NCBI RefSeq assembly: GCF_022843985.1
Contig: NZ_JALHMP010000026.1
Location: forward strand, 1 to 64,000
Length of the DNA: 64,000 nucleotides
Direction of reading: 5' to 3'
Origin: Phreatobacter sp.
Lineage (GTDB): Bacteria; Pseudomonadota; Alphaproteobacteria; Rhizobiales; Phreatobacteraceae
Part shown: positions 1 to 10,288 of the stretch, piece after piece
Layout: every line of letters starts with the position of its first letter
Numbering within the stretch: position 1 is the first letter of the stretch
The notes under the pieces: model-generated
The model's input: only the letters and a program-made list of their open reading frames with translations
What the model was told of the DNA's origin: nothing
The model's database searches: none
Position numbers and translations under genes: made by a program

Positions 1-2
1 CC

Positions 3-1313
3 GGCCAGAAGCCGAATGGCGGCGCCCTGCTCGCCCAGGTGCCGGCGGCGCTGCACCGCGACCCGGCCTATCTCTTCGCCCGCGCCCAGTGGCTGCGGCG
101 CGAGGACCGGGCCGGCGAGGCGGCGGCGATCCTCGTCGCGGCGCCGCGCGATCCGGCCGTGCTCGGCAAGGCCGAGGACTGGTGGGTCGAGCGGCGGGCG
201 CTGGTGCGCAAGCTGCTCGATGCCGGGCAGGCGCGCACGGCCTATCAGGTGGCCGCCAGCCATGCCGTCCGCACCGGCGCCTCGCGCGTCGATGCCGAGG
301 CCCATGCCGGCTGGCTGGCGCTGCGCCACCTCAACGATCCCGCCAGCGCGATCCGCCATTTCGAGGCCGCGCGTCAGGCGGCGGCGACGCCGATGTCGCA
401 GTCGCGCGCGTCCTACTGGCTCGGCCGCGCCCATGAGGCCGCCGGCCACCAGGGCTCCGCGCGCGCGCATTACGAGGCGGCGGCGCGGCATTCGACCCAC
501 TATTACGGCCAGCTCGCGCGCGCGAAGCTCGGCCTCGCGGACCTGCCGATCCGCCGGCCGACCGATACGACCCCGGCGAGCACCGCCTATGCGCATGCGC
601 TCACGCTCCTCTACCGGCTCGACGAACGCGACATGGCGCGGGCGATCCTCATCGATCTCGCCACGCGCGCGAGCGACCACGGCACGCTCTACCAGGCGGC
701 GGCGGTGGCGGCGCGGGCGCGCGATGCCAAGGGGGTCGTGACCCTCGGCCGGCTCGCCAACAACCGCGGCCTGCCCTTCGACATGCAGGCCTTCCCGACC
801 CAGGGAATTCCCGATTACGCCCATGTCGGGCCGGAGGTCGACCGCGCGGTGGTCTATGCAATCGCCCGCCAGGAATCGACCTTCGACCACCGCGCCGTCA
901 GCCATGCGGGCGCGCGCGGGCTGCTGCAGCTCATGCCTGCGACCGCGCGCGCGACGGCGCGCAACCACGGCCTCCCCTTCGACGAGGGCCGTCTGACCAG
1001 CGATCCCGCCTATAACGCGCGCCTCGGCGCGGCCCATCTCGGCGAGCTCATCGCCGAATTCAACGGCAGCTACATCCTGACCTTCGTCGCCTACAATGCC
1101 GGCCGGTCGCGCGCCCGCGAATGGATCCAGAGATATGGCGATCCCCGCGATCCCCGCGTCGATCCTGTGGATTGGGTCGAGAGAATCCCCTTCGCCGAGA
1201 CGCGGAACTACGTGCAGCGGGTCATGGAGAACGTCCAGGTCTATCGCGCCCGCCTGGGCGGCGGCTCGGCGCTGCGGATCGAAGCGGACCTGCGGCGCGG
1301 CCGCCCGAACTGA
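3..1313 (+). CDS. Soluble lytic murein transglycosylase, 5' end outside window
   Basis: This enzyme cleaves the glycan strands of peptidoglycan in the periplasm, leaving 1,6-anhydro-muropeptides. The reading frame is open to the window edge, so the true start lies upstream. The first ~250 visible residues are an alpha-helical superhelical region of the Slt70 type. The C-terminal ~150 residues are the SLT catalytic domain. They carry AIARQES, whose glutamate is the expected catalytic acid, then GLLQLMPATA and the conserved AYNAG motif. No neighbour suggests a specialised role, so it is probably a housekeeping cell-wall recycling enzyme. The family is certain; the exact subtype is not, because the N-terminus is missing. 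Confidence 0.9.
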   Translation, partial: GQKPNGGALLAQVPAALHRDPAYLFARAQWLRREDRAGEAAAILVAAPRDPAVLGKAEDWWVERRALVRKLLDAGQARTAYQVAASHAVRTGASRVDAEAHAGWLALRHLNDPASAIRHFEAARQAAATPMSQSRASYWLGRAHEAAGHQGSARAHYEAAARHSTHYYGQLARAKLGLADLPIRRPTDTTPASTAYAHALTLLYRLDERDMARAILIDLATRASDHGTLYQAAAVAARARDAKGVVTLGRLANNRGLPFDMQAFPTQGIPDYAHVGPEVDRAVVYAIARQESTFDHRAVSHAGARGLLQLMPATARATARNHGLPFDEGRLTSDPAYNARLGAAHLGELIAEFNGSYILTFVAYNAGRSRAREWIQRYGDPRDPRVDPVDWVERIPFAETRNYVQRVMENVQVYRARLGGGSALRIEADLRRGRPN

Positions 1314-1330
1314 CCGGCCGCTGCAGCTCA

Positions 1331-1405
1331 GATTCCGATTCAGGCTGGTTTGCCGAATCCGGTCAGCGGCTTGTGACGGATTGCGCAGGTTCTGATTCCG
1401 ATTCA
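1331..1405. repeat. Paired 12-bp direct repeat carrying a GANTC cluster
   Basis: GATTCCGATTCA occurs at 1331-1342 and again at 1394-1405. Each copy holds two GATTC pentamers, and a GAATC lies between them at 1355. That makes five GANTC sites in about 75 bp of non-coding DNA. GANTC is the target of the alphaproteobacterial cell-cycle methylase CcrM. Whether the cluster is regulatory is inference; it lies just upstream of a pseudogene and may once have served that gene's promoter. Confidence 0.6.
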
Positions 1406-1483
1406 ACACGGCGGGCATGGCGCTGCGGCCATGGCGGCAGGGTGCTGCGCCTGACATGATCGCGCACCCCGTCGGTGGCGCGC

Positions 1484-2157
1484 ATGATCGAAGCCTTCAC
1501 GCTCCTCGACCTCCTGCAACGGGTCGGCGACGTCACCGCCCACCTGACCGGCCTGCCGATCCCCGGGCCCGTCATCGGTCTCGCCCTGCTGATCGCGCTC
1601 CTGGCCGTGGCGCTGATCGCCGCCGTGCTGCTGGTCACCGGGACCCCCTTCGAGACCTATTTGGCCGGTGTCCGGCCTCTGCCGCACTGGCCGTACCGCT
1701 GTGACGCAAGCGGCGGGAGGTGCGACGCGCCCTTCTGCCAACGGCGGCAGGCCCTGCTGGCCGGATCCCTCACCGGCATCGTCTCGGCCCTGGCTCTCGC
1801 CTGGATGGCCGGTGCGCCCTCCGCCATCCTGGCGAGCGCGGCGCCGAAATCGGTCATGGCCGGCATCGCCATGGGCATTGCCGAGCCGCTCGGCGGCCTC
1901 GCGGCGCTGACTGCCGTGGTGCTGGTGGCCACGGGTGTTTTCGTCGCGGTCGCTGCCGGTCCCCTGTTCGACGCCATTGGGATCAGGGACGTCCGCGCCC
2001 GGGGCTGCGCGGCGGGCCGCGCAGCGCATGGCCTCGGCACAGCGCGGACCTTCCAGGTGACCGGACGATGGACACCTTCGCCGGCATCGCGCTCGGGCTC
2101 AACGGCCTGTTGACGGCAGCCCTGGTGCCGCTGGTCGGGCGCTGGCTCGGCGCCTGA
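1484..2157 (+). pseudogene. lrgA-lrgB (cidAB-type) remnant, fused and frameshifted
   Basis: Intact LrgA/CidA and LrgB/CidB are paired membrane proteins linked to murein hydrolase control and metabolite export. Here the ATG at 1484 begins an LrgA-like segment ending in LPIPGPVIGLALL. It then passes directly into mid-LrgB sequence (LLVTGTPFETYLAG), so the end of lrgA and the start of lrgB are deleted. The LrgB core continues in another frame (LAVPL, then a TGA at 1702-1704, then RRALLPTAAG). It returns near 1750 as LAGSLTGIVSALALAW, APKSVMAGIAMGIAEPLGG and HGLGTARTFQV. It shifts again near 2055-2066 to finish as TFAGIALGLNGLLTAALVPL. With several frameshifts, a stop and a fusion it cannot make a functional pair. 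Confidence 0.85.
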
Positions 2158-2163
2158 CCCACC

Positions 2164-3786
2164 TCAGCCGCGCAGGGCCTTGCGCAGCGGCGCGCTCTGC
2201 GTCTTCGCCGGCTCCATCGCCTGGACCAGTTGGCAATAGGACGATCCCGGCAGCGGCGGGGCAAAGACATAGCCCTGCGCCGAACGCACGCCGCGCCGGC
2301 GGAGCGCCTCGACCTGTTCGAAGGTTTCGACCCCCTCGGCGATCACTTCCATGTTGAGGTGTGCTGCAAGATCGATGAGGCTGTCGACGATGGCGGTGGA
2401 CTGCCGCTCGGCGCCCAGCGCGTCGATGAACAGTTTGTCGATCTTCATGACGTCGACCCTGAGCTTCAGCAGATAGCTCATGCCGCCATGGCCGGTGCCG
2501 ACGTCGTCGAGGGCGACACGGACGCCCATCTCCTGGAAGCGGGCGATGATGGCGCGGGCGCCATCCATGTCAGGGAGCGGATCGCGCTCGGTGACCTCAA
2601 GCAGGATCTGGGTGAGCTTGAGGTCCGAATGCGAGAAGATCGACGCCACATCCCCGACGATCCGCTCGTCGCGGAAATGGGCGGCGCAAAGATTGAAGCC
2701 GCATTTGAGCCCCGGCCGGGTGGCATAGGTCGGCCCAAGTTCCTCCGCCGCCTGCCGCATCAGGTCGAGTGTCAGCGGGAAGATGAAACCGGAGCGCTCG
2801 GCCTCGCCGATGAAAGCGCCGGGCGGGATGAGCCGCCCGTCGGGTTTGCGCCAGCGGACCAGCACCTCGCAGCCGAGAATGCGGCCGGTATCGAGGTCGA
2901 TCACCGGTTGGTAATGGGGGATGAACTCGCCGTTGCGCAGGGCCCGATACATGTCCGCCACCGGGCCGCGCTCGCGCCAGCCGAACAGGACCAGACCGGC
3001 CAGGGCAATGCCAAGGGCCATCCCGCCGCCAACCGCTGCCCCGACGATCCAGCCCTTCTGCTGACGCCAGGCCCCCGACGAGGCCGAGACCTCGACGCGA
3101 ACCGGATAGTGTTCTGACACGAGCGCGGTCCTGACGTCGGCTGTCCCTGCGACACCGCCGGGTCCATGCACGGAAACAAGACGCCCGCCGGGCACCAGTT
3201 CGACATCGATGCCGAGACCGAGATTCGACACCTGGACCTCGCCATAGGGCACGAAAAGCCCGACCGCGATGATACCGCCGGTCATGGTGCCGGACGGGGA
3301 TGCCAGGGTCAGGCGCAACGCCCGGCCGTGGGTCCCGCGCGTCAGGGCCACCGAGAGGGCAAGATGGGGGATGCGGGTCACATAGGGGGTCGAGGCCGCC
3401 GTGATCTGCGCCAGGCTGCCGATATTGTTGCAGCGGATCCGGCCGTCGGACCCGATGACGGCGATTTCCTTCAGCACCGGGGATTCGAAGACGAGCAGGC
3501 TCAGCGCTTCGCGATCGGCGGCGTTGCAGAACGCGATGTTGCGGGCCTGGGCCTCCTGCAGGGACAGTGTCGCCCGCTCGATGGCATTGTCCATGCGGCC
3601 CAGCACGATGGCCGCCTTTTCGGCGATCTGGACCCGCAACGTGCGGTGAAGCCAGGTCTCGGCGGCGAAATATGCGGCCATGGGCACGCCGGCGACCAGC
3701 ATCGCGGACACCAACCAGACCAGGCCTCTTTTTCGCGAGACCGTATGCAAGGCTACCCCTTCGCCTGCCACGCAACCGGCGATCAA
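2164..3786 (-). CDS. Membrane-anchored EAL-domain c-di-GMP phosphodiesterase
   Basis: The protein (540 aa) probably hydrolyses cyclic di-GMP to pGpG in response to a periplasmic signal. A transmembrane segment at about residues 21-43 and a second at about 247-271 bracket a ~200-residue periplasmic region with two cysteines, which recalls CSS-motif sensors. From about residue 283 an EAL domain follows. It shows EVLVRW (Glu307) in place of EAL, FNLC, EVTER, the DD metal pair at 427-428 (DDVGTG), MKIDK and AEGVET. The key metal ligands are therefore present and activity is likely. No GGDEF domain is attached. It converges on the lrgAB remnant with a gap of only 6 bp. The sensor-domain class is tentative. 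Confidence 0.88.
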   Translation of the reverse strand: MIAGCVAGEGVALHTVSRKRGLVWLVSAMLVAGVPMAAYFAAETWLHRTLRVQIAEKAAIVLGRMDNAIERATLSLQEAQARNIAFCNAADREALSLLVFESPVLKEIAVIGSDGRIRCNNIGSLAQITAASTPYVTRIPHLALSVALTRGTHGRALRLTLASPSGTMTGGIIAVGLFVPYGEVQVSNLGLGIDVELVPGGRLVSVHGPGGVAGTADVRTALVSEHYPVRVEVSASSGAWRQQKGWIVGAAVGGGMALGIALAGLVLFGWRERGPVADMYRALRNGEFIPHYQPVIDLDTGRILGCEVLVRWRKPDGRLIPPGAFIGEAERSGFIFPLTLDLMRQAAEELGPTYATRPGLKCGFNLCAAHFRDERIVGDVASIFSHSDLKLTQILLEVTERDPLPDMDGARAIIARFQEMGVRVALDDVGTGHGGMSYLLKLRVDVMKIDKLFIDALGAERQSTAIVDSLIDLAAHLNMEVIAEGVETFEQVEALRRRGVRSAQGYVFAPPLPGSSYCQLVQAMEPAKTQSAPLRKALRG

Positions 3787-3856
3787 CAGCCGAGATCACG
3801 TAAAATTTTCAGCAGTTTAGGGGGGGCGGCTTAATGGTGTCTTTCTTGACCTAACG

Positions 3857-6154
3857 TCATGGGATCGTTTCTTCCGCCCGCTCCTGCGCCTCGACCACGG
3901 CCAGCGCCGTCATGTTCACCACGCCGCGTGCGGTGACGGAAGAGGTGAGAATATGGGCGGGCCGTGCCTGGCCCACGAGAATGGGCCCCACCGGCAGGGC
4001 GTCGGCGAGGACCTTGATGACCTGGAAGGCGATGTTGGCGGCCGACATGTTTGGCATGATGAGGACATTGGCCACGCCCTTCAGGCGCGATGCGGGGAAG
4101 ACGCGCTCGCGCAAGTCGGGCAGCAGGGCCGAATCCGCGTGCATCTCGCCCTCGACCTCCAGGTCCGGCGCCCGGTCGCGGATGATCTTCAGGGCCTTCT
4201 GCATCTTCAGCACCTGATCATCGTCATGGCTGCCGAAATCGGAATGGGACACCAGGGCGATCTTCGGCTCGAGGCCGAAGCGACGGACGTGCTCGGCGGC
4301 GGTGCAGACCATGTCGGCCAGTTCGTCCGGGCTAGGATCGGCGGTGACATGGGTGTCGGCGAGGAAGAGCGGACCCTTCGAGGTGATGAGCAGCGATAGC
4401 GCCGCGAGGCCGTTGGCGCCCTCCTTCAGGCCGATGACCTGGCGGATATGCCGCAGATGGGTGTTGAAACGCCCCTCGACGCCGCAGATCATGGCATCGA
4501 CGTCGCCGCGCTCCAGCGCCACCGCTGCGATGGCGGAGTTGGAGGTGCGCATGATGGTGCGCGCCGCATCCGGGGTGACGCCGCGGCGGCCGGTCCGCTC
4601 GTGATAGGTCGCGACATAGTCGCGGTAGCGGGGATCGGATTGCGGATCGATGAGTTCGAAATCGACGCCCGGCTTCAGCGACAGGCCGAAGCGCTCGAGG
4701 CGCTGCTCGACGACGGCCGGGCGGCCGATGAGCACGGGGAAGGCCAATCCTTCCTCGACCACGACCTGGGCGGCGCGGAGGATGCGTTCGTCCTCGCCTT
4801 CGGCATAGATGACGCGCTTGGGGTTCTGCCGCGCCTTGTCAAAGACGGGCCGCATCAGCAGACCCGAACGGAAGACGAAACGCGACAGTTCCGCCTCATA
4901 GGCCTTGAAATCGGTGATGGGCCGGGTGGCGACGCCGGTCTCCATCGCCGCACGGGCAACGGCCGGCGCGATGCGGAGGATGAGACGCGGGTCGAAGGGT
5001 GACGGGATGAGGTTGCCGGCACCGAAAGTGCCGACCTCGCCGCCATAGGCCCGCGCCACAACGTCGGAGGGCGCTTCGCGGGCGAGCCCGGCAATGGCCC
5101 GCACCGCCGCCAGTTTCATCGGTTCGTTGATGGCGGTGGCGCCGCAGTCGAGAGCTCCGCGAAAGATGTAGGGAAAGCACAGGACGTTGTTGACCTGGTT
5201 GGGAAAATCCGACCGTCCGGTGCAGATCATCGCGTCGGGACGGGCGGCGCGCGCCTCGTCCGGCATGATCTCGGGATTGGGATTGGCCAGCGCCATGATC
5301 AGCGGGCCCTTGGCCATCTTCTGGACCATGGCGGGCTTGAGCACATTGGCAGCGGAGACCCCGAGGAAGATGTCGGCATCGCCGATGATGTCATCGAGGG
5401 TGCGGGCATTGGTGTTCTTGGCATAGACCTCCTTGTAGGGGTCCATCAGCTTCTCGCGGCCCTTGTAGACGACGCCCTCGAGGTCCGAGACCCAGATGTT
5501 CTCGACCCGGGCGCCGAGCTCGCGCAGCAGGTTGAGGCAGGCGATGGCGGCGGCGCCGGCGCCGGAGGCGACGATCTTCACGTCCTCGATCTTCTTGCCC
5601 ATGATTTCAAGGGCGTTGGACACGGCGGCGCCGACGATGATGGCGGTGCCATGCTGGTCGTCATGGAAGACCGGAATGCCCATGCGCTCGCGCAGGCGGC
5701 GCTCGACCTCGAAACATTCGGGTGCCTTGATATCCTCCAGATTGATACCGCCGAAGGTCGGCTCCAGCGCTGCCACCACCTCGACGATCCGATCGACATC
5801 GAGGGCGTCGATCTCGATGTCGAAGACGTCGATGCCGGCGAATTTCTTGAACAGGACCGCCTTGCCCTCCATGACCGGCTTGGAGGCGAGCGGGCCGATA
5901 TTGCCCAGGCCCAGAACGGCGGTTCCATTGGAGATGACGGCGACCAGATTGGCGCGGATGGTCAGTTCGGCGGCCTGGGCCGGATCGGCGACGATGGCCT
6001 CGCAGGCGGCGGCGACGCCGGGCGAATAGGCGAGCGCGAGGTCACGCTGGTTGCCGAGCGGCTTGGTGGCCTGGATCTCCAGCTTTCCCGGCCGCGGCTG
6101 CCGGTGATAGACGAGGGCGCCGGATTTGAGATCGTCCGTGATCGACTTTGTCAT
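3857..6154 (-). CDS. maeB: NADP-dependent malic enzyme, malic/phosphotransacetylase hybrid
   Basis: It oxidatively decarboxylates malate to pyruvate, making NADPH in the cytoplasm. At 765 residues it has the hybrid layout: a malic enzyme half (about 1-430) with [28 protein letters not shown] and [14 protein letters not shown], and a C-terminal phosphate acetyltransferase-like half (about 440-765). The second half usually acts as an allosteric acetyl-CoA sensor and is not an active transferase. Length and motifs match MaeB. It is transcribed alone, divergent from purM across 192 bp. In Hyphomicrobiales this enzyme feeds pyruvate during growth on C4 acids. The DNA between the two starts shows no recognised site. 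Confidence 0.95.
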   Translation of the reverse strand: MTKSITDDLKSGALVYHRQPRPGKLEIQATKPLGNQRDLALAYSPGVAAACEAIVADPAQAAELTIRANLVAVISNGTAVLGLGNIGPLASKPVMEGKAVLFKKFAGIDVFDIEIDALDVDRIVEVVAALEPTFGGINLEDIKAPECFEVERRLRERMGIPVFHDDQHGTAIIVGAAVSNALEIMGKKIEDVKIVASGAGAAAIACLNLLRELGARVENIWVSDLEGVVYKGREKLMDPYKEVYAKNTNARTLDDIIGDADIFLGVSAANVLKPAMVQKMAKGPLIMALANPNPEIMPDEARAARPDAMICTGRSDFPNQVNNVLCFPYIFRGALDCGATAINEPMKLAAVRAIAGLAREAPSDVVARAYGGEVGTFGAGNLIPSPFDPRLILRIAPAVARAAMETGVATRPITDFKAYEAELSRFVFRSGLLMRPVFDKARQNPKRVIYAEGEDERILRAAQVVVEEGLAFPVLIGRPAVVEQRLERFGLSLKPGVDFELIDPQSDPRYRDYVATYHERTGRRGVTPDAARTIMRTSNSAIAAVALERGDVDAMICGVEGRFNTHLRHIRQVIGLKEGANGLAALSLLITSKGPLFLADTHVTADPSPDELADMVCTAAEHVRRFGLEPKIALVSHSDFGSHDDDQVLKMQKALKIIRDRAPDLEVEGEMHADSALLPDLRERVFPASRLKGVANVLIMPNMSAANIAFQVIKVLADALPVGPILVGQARPAHILTSSVTARGVVNMTALAVVEAQERAEETIP

Positions 6155-6346
6155 GCCATTGGTCTCCTCGGCAGGTCATGCGCAGGCCGGCCCGCCAGCG
6201 TCAATGTCCGGGATTGTCGCGCTGGCGGGAAGTCCCTCCCCGCGGCGAGCATCCTTGCCGCCGGGGAAAAGACCGTGGCGGGCGGCTTCGCCGTTGCGGG
6301 GCGGCGGAACAAGGGCTAATCGGGCTCTTCCAGCGAGACGAGCGCC

Positions 6347-7423
6347 GTGACCGACACATCCCCACCGAAGACCGGACTGACCTATTCGCAGGCTGGCGTC
6401 GACATCGACGCGGGCAACCGGATGGTCGACATGATCAAGCCGCTGGTGCGGGCCACCGCGCGTCCGGGCGCCGATGCCGAGATCGGCGGGTTCGGCGGGC
6501 TGTTCGACCTCAGGGCGGCGGGCTTCACCGATCCGGTGCTGGTGGCGGCCAATGACGGCGTCGGCACCAAGATCAAGATCGCCATCGAGACCGGCCGCCA
6601 CGACACGATCGGCATCGACCTCGTCGCCATGTGCGTCAATGATCTCGTGGTGCAGGGCGCCGAGCCGCTGTTCTTCCTCGACTATTTCGCCACCGGCAAG
6701 CTGTCGCCGGAGGCCGCAGCGCAGGTGGTGAAGGGAATCGCGCTGGGCTGCCGGCAGGCGGGCTGCGCCTTGATCGGCGGCGAGACGGCGGAGATGCCCG
6801 GGCTCTATGCCGACGGCGATTATGACCTCGCCGGCTTTGCCGTCGGCGCTGCCGAACGTGGCACGCTGCTGCCGCGCCGGGACGTCGCGCCCGGCGACGT
6901 GGTGCTCGGCCTGCCCTCCTCCGGCGTCCATTCCAACGGCTATTCGCTGGTGCGCAAGATCGCCGCGGTCGCAGGCCTCGGCTGGGACGCGCCGGCGCCC
7001 TTCGAGACGGGCATGAGCCTCGGCGCGGCGCTGCTGGAGCCGACGCGCATCTATGTGAAGAGCATCATGGCGGTGCATCGCGGCACCGGCGCCCTCAAGG
7101 CTCTGGCCCATATCACCGGCGGCGGCTTCGTCGACAATATTCCGCGGGTGCTGCCGGAGGGCATGGGCGCGGAGATCGACCTCGCCGCCATTGCCGTGCC
7201 GAAGGTGTTTGGCTGGCTGGCGCAGGGCGGCAATCTCGCCCAGGCAGAAATGGTGCGGACCTTCAACTGCGGCATCGGCATGGTGATCGTTGTGGCGGCG
7301 AGCGAGGCGGCGCGGGTCGGCGAGGCCTTCGCCCTGGCCGGCGAGAGCGTCGTGACGCTCGGCCGCATCACGGCGGCGGCGGGAGAGCCGCGCGTCACCT
7401 TCACCGGAGCGCTCGCCCTGTGA
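6347..7423 (+). CDS. purM: Phosphoribosylformylglycinamidine cyclo-ligase (AIR synthase)
   Basis: It closes the imidazole ring in purine synthesis, converting FGAM to AIR with ATP. The protein has 358 residues, normal for PurM, and shows [13 protein letters not shown], the ATP-site run [12 protein letters not shown], and GGETAEMPG. The start codon is GTG at 6347. The gene overlaps purN by four bases (GTGA), so the two are translated as a coupled pair, which is the usual alphaproteobacterial arrangement. Confidence 0.96.
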   Translation: MTDTSPPKTGLTYSQAGVDIDAGNRMVDMIKPLVRATARPGADAEIGGFGGLFDLRAAGFTDPVLVAANDGVGTKIKIAIETGRHDTIGIDLVAMCVNDLVVQGAEPLFFLDYFATGKLSPEAAAQVVKGIALGCRQAGCALIGGETAEMPGLYADGDYDLAGFAVGAAERGTLLPRRDVAPGDVVLGLPSSGVHSNGYSLVRKIAAVAGLGWDAPAPFETGMSLGAALLEPTRIYVKSIMAVHRGTGALKALAHITGGGFVDNIPRVLPEGMGAEIDLAAIAVPKVFGWLAQGGNLAQAEMVRTFNCGIGMVIVVAASEAARVGEAFALAGESVVTLGRITAAAGEPRVTFTGALAL

Positions 7424-8022
7424 GCGCGGGCTTGCCGGCGCGCAAGCGCGTCGCGATCCTCATTTCCGGGCGCGGCTCGAACATGGCGGCGCTGATCGCC
7501 GCGGCGAAGGCTGAGGATTATCCGGCCGAGATCGCCCTCGTCCTGTCCAATGTGCCGGCGGCCGGCGGTCTCGCCATCGCCGCGGCAGAGGGCATCGCCA
7601 CAGCCACCATCGACCATCGCGCCTATGGCCGCGACCGCGAAGCCTTCGAGCGCGCCATGCAGGCGGTGCTGGAGGCGCACCGGATCGACATCGTCTGCCT
7701 CGCCGGCTTCCTGCGCATCCTGACCCCCTGGTTCGTCGGGCATTGGGAGGGGCGGATGATCAACATCCACCCTGCCCTGCTGCCCGCCTACAAGGGCCTG
7801 GACACCCATGCGCGGGCACTCGCCGACGGTGCCACCGAACATGGCGCGACGGTGCATTTCGTCACGCCAGGGATGGACGAGGGCGAGACCATCCTGCAGG
7901 AGGCGGTGCCGGTGCTGCCCGGCGACACGCCGGAGACGCTGGGCCAACGCGTGCTGGCGGTCGAGCACCGGATCTATCCGCTGGCGCTGCGGATGATCGC
8001 CACGGACTACACGCTGCTCTGA
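7420..8022 (+). CDS. purN: Phosphoribosylglycinamide formyltransferase 1
   Basis: It transfers the formyl group of 10-formyl-tetrahydrofolate to GAR, the third step of purine synthesis. The 200-residue protein shows [11 protein letters not shown] near the start, [12 protein letters not shown] with the catalytic Asn-His pair, HGATVHFV and [13 protein letters not shown]. Its GTG start lies inside the end of purM, so it depends on purM translation. It ends 18 bp before the convergent oxidoreductase gene. Confidence 0.96.
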   Translation: MSAGLPARKRVAILISGRGSNMAALIAAAKAEDYPAEIALVLSNVPAAGGLAIAAAEGIATATIDHRAYGRDREAFERAMQAVLEAHRIDIVCLAGFLRILTPWFVGHWEGRMINIHPALLPAYKGLDTHARALADGATEHGATVHFVTPGMDEGETILQEAVPVLPGDTPETLGQRVLAVEHRIYPLALRMIATDYTLL

Positions 8023-8040
8023 CGCCCGGAATGGGCTGTG

Positions 8041-10143
8041 TCAGGCCGCCCGGATCCAGGCCTTGTTGTCGTGGAAGGCGGCGCCGCCGAAGGGCGCCAC
8101 GGCGTCGGCGCCGGTCAGCACGTTGATGCCGCGTCCGCCCTCGTGGTCGGCATTGGCCCAGAGCCCCTCGGCGATCAGGGTCCCGGGACGGGTCTGGTCG
8201 GTCACCTTGGCGTGCAGGATCACCGTGCCGCGCGGCGACCCGACCTCGACCCGGGCGCCCTGGGCGAGGCCGAGACGGTCGGCGTCGGCGGGGTTGATCA
8301 TCACCTCCGGTCGGCCCTCGCGCTTGCGGGAGGTCGGCGTCTCGGCGAAGGAGGAATTGAGGTAGCTGCGCGAGGGCGAGGTGGCGAGCTTGAAGGGATA
8401 GGTGGCGTCCGGCTCCTCGGTCACCGCCCAGTGGTCGGGCAGCGAGGGCATGGAGTCGACCGGCCCGAGCGTGCCGATGCTGGCATAGGGCACGTTCGGC
8501 CAGTCCGGCTTGAAGCGGAAGCGCCGGTCGCCATAGGCGAAGCCCTTGAGATAATGCGCGTCCTCGAATTTCGGCTGGACGTCGCGGAAATTGGTGACCT
8601 CCAGCTCGGCGAGCGTGCCCCAGCCGGAATTCTGCAGCGTCCAGTCGATGATCGCGCGCGGCGTCATGCCGAAACCCGGATGTTCGGCGCCGAGCCGCCC
8701 GGCGAGATCGCTGATCAGGTCGTGGTTGGAGCGGCACTCGCCGGGGGGATCGATCAGCTTCAGGCCGAGCATGATGTGCTGGTGCCCGCCGCCCTGGTAG
8801 AGGTCGTCATGTTCCATGAACATGGTGGCGGGGAGCACCAGATCGGCCATCTTGGCCGTGTCGGTCATGAACTGCTCGTGGACGACGGTGAACAGGTCGT
8901 CGCGGGCAAAGCCCTCAACGACCTTGGTCTGGTCGGGCGCGACATTGACGGGATTGGTGTTCTGGATGAGCAGCGCGGTGACCGGCGGGCCGTCGGAACC
9001 ATCGGGCCGGCGCAGCGCCGCCCGCTCGCCGGTGAGGATGGCGCCGATGCGCGACTGGTCAAGGGTGCGGACGGCCGTGTCCTTGGCGTCGAGCCCCTCG
9101 ATGAGCGACTTGCGCCAGTGATAGATGGCGCCGTTGTTGTGGAAGGCTCCGCCCCCCTCAACTTTCCAGGCGCCGGTGACGGCGGGAATGCAGGAGGCGG
9201 CATGCATGTTGACGGCGCCGTTGCGCTGGCGGCCGAAGCCGTAGCCGAGGCGGAAGAAGGTCTTCCTGTTCTCGCCGACCAGCCTGGCGAAGGCCTCGAT
9301 CTCCGCCACCGTCAGGCCGGTGATGGCGGCGGCCCAGGCGGGGTCGCGGGACTGAAGATGGGATTCCAGTTCCGCCGGTACGTCCGTGAAATCCCTGAGA
9401 TAATCGCGGTCGGCGAAACCGTCGCGGAAGAGCACGTGCATGACCGCGCAGGCCAGCGCCGCATCGGTTCCGGGGTTCAGCACGAGGCCGAGATCCGCCT
9501 GTTTCACCGTGTCGGTGCGGTAGATATCGACCACGACGATCTTGGCGCCGCGTTCCTTCCGCGCCTTCATGGCGTGGGTCATGACATTGACCTGGGTGGA
9601 AACCGGGTTGGTCCCCCAGATCACCACGACATCGGCCTTGGCCATTTCGCGCGGGTCGGCGCCGGCGAGCCGGCCTGTGCCGGCGATGAAGCCCGACCAG
9701 GCCATGTTGGTGCAGATGGTGGAATAGAAGCCGGAATATTTCTTGACGTGGCGCAGCCGGTTGATGCCGTCGCGCTGTACGAAACCCATGGTGCCGGCAT
9801 AATAATAGGGCCAGACCGTCTCCGCCCCGTAGCGCCTCTCCGCTTCGAGGAACCTCTCGGCGGTCATCGCCAGGGCCTCGTCCCAGGAGATGCGCTGAAA
9901 GGCGCCGGAGCCCTTCGGCCCCTTGCGGATCAGCGGATGAAGGAGCCGGTCGGGGTGGTGGATGCGCTCGGCATAGCGGGCGACCTTGGCGCAGATAACG
10001 CCGGCCGTGTAGCTCTGCGCGGGATCGCCGTGGACGCGGCCGATCGTCGTGCCGTCGAGAACCTCCACCTCCAGCGAACAGGCCGAGGGGCAGTCGTGGG
10101 GGCAGGTCGTCTTCAGGCGCTCGACGCGGACGGGGGCGTTCAT
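8041..10143 (-). CDS. Molybdopterin-dependent oxidoreductase
   Basis: The product (700 aa) belongs to the DMSO-reductase superfamily with a bis-MGD molybdenum cofactor. The start chosen is ATG at 10143 (MNAPVRVERL), because the frame farther upstream runs into the ndk terminator and ndk. An N-terminal TCPHDCPSACSLEV carries a CxxC-xxx-C [4Fe-4S] motif. SYTAGVICAKVARYAE, WGTNPVSTQVN and a C-terminal molydopterin dinucleotide-binding domain (NPADADRLGLAQGARVEV) follow. No Tat signal is visible, so it should be cytoplasmic. No electron-transfer or membrane-anchor subunit is adjacent. The substrate is unknown; biotin-sulfoxide reductase-like or formate dehydrogenase-like assignments are possible but unsupported. 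Confidence 0.88.
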   Translation of the reverse strand: MNAPVRVERLKTTCPHDCPSACSLEVEVLDGTTIGRVHGDPAQSYTAGVICAKVARYAERIHHPDRLLHPLIRKGPKGSGAFQRISWDEALAMTAERFLEAERRYGAETVWPYYYAGTMGFVQRDGINRLRHVKKYSGFYSTICTNMAWSGFIAGTGRLAGADPREMAKADVVVIWGTNPVSTQVNVMTHAMKARKERGAKIVVVDIYRTDTVKQADLGLVLNPGTDAALACAVMHVLFRDGFADRDYLRDFTDVPAELESHLQSRDPAWAAAITGLTVAEIEAFARLVGENRKTFFRLGYGFGRQRNGAVNMHAASCIPAVTGAWKVEGGGAFHNNGAIYHWRKSLIEGLDAKDTAVRTLDQSRIGAILTGERAALRRPDGSDGPPVTALLIQNTNPVNVAPDQTKVVEGFARDDLFTVVHEQFMTDTAKMADLVLPATMFMEHDDLYQGGGHQHIMLGLKLIDPPGECRSNHDLISDLAGRLGAEHPGFGMTPRAIIDWTLQNSGWGTLAELEVTNFRDVQPKFEDAHYLKGFAYGDRRFRFKPDWPNVPYASIGTLGPVDSMPSLPDHWAVTEEPDATYPFKLATSPSRSYLNSSFAETPTSRKREGRPEVMINPADADRLGLAQGARVEVGSPRGTVILHAKVTDQTRPGTLIAEGLWANADHEGGRGINVLTGADAVAPFGGAAFHDNKAWIRAA

Positions 10144-10205
10144 GGCGGCTCCGGTGTGCAGTGCGAAACTGGATCGTATCCAAACTGCAGGGCCTGGCGC
10201 CAATG

Positions 10206-10230
10206 AAAAAGGCGGGCCGCAGCCCGCCTT
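10206..10230 (-). terminator. Rho-independent terminator of ndk
   Basis: On the minus strand, GGCGGGC and GCCCGCC form a 7-bp stem around a four-base loop, followed directly by a TTTTT run (AAAAA at 10206-10210 on the plus strand). It lies about 60 bp beyond the ndk stop codon and ahead of the oxidoreductase start. Confidence 0.85.
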
Positions 10231-10288
10231 CGCGCATGGGTCGTCGAATTGCCGCCAGGGGGACGGCCAGTCCCCCGCACCCCGGCTA

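Noticed and set aside
8038-10206. Long plus-strand open frame antisense to the molybdopterin oxidoreductase
   Set aside because: It is a shadow frame in high-GC DNA. The minus strand carries clear family motifs, while this frame shows only Gly/Asp/Val-rich sequence without domains.
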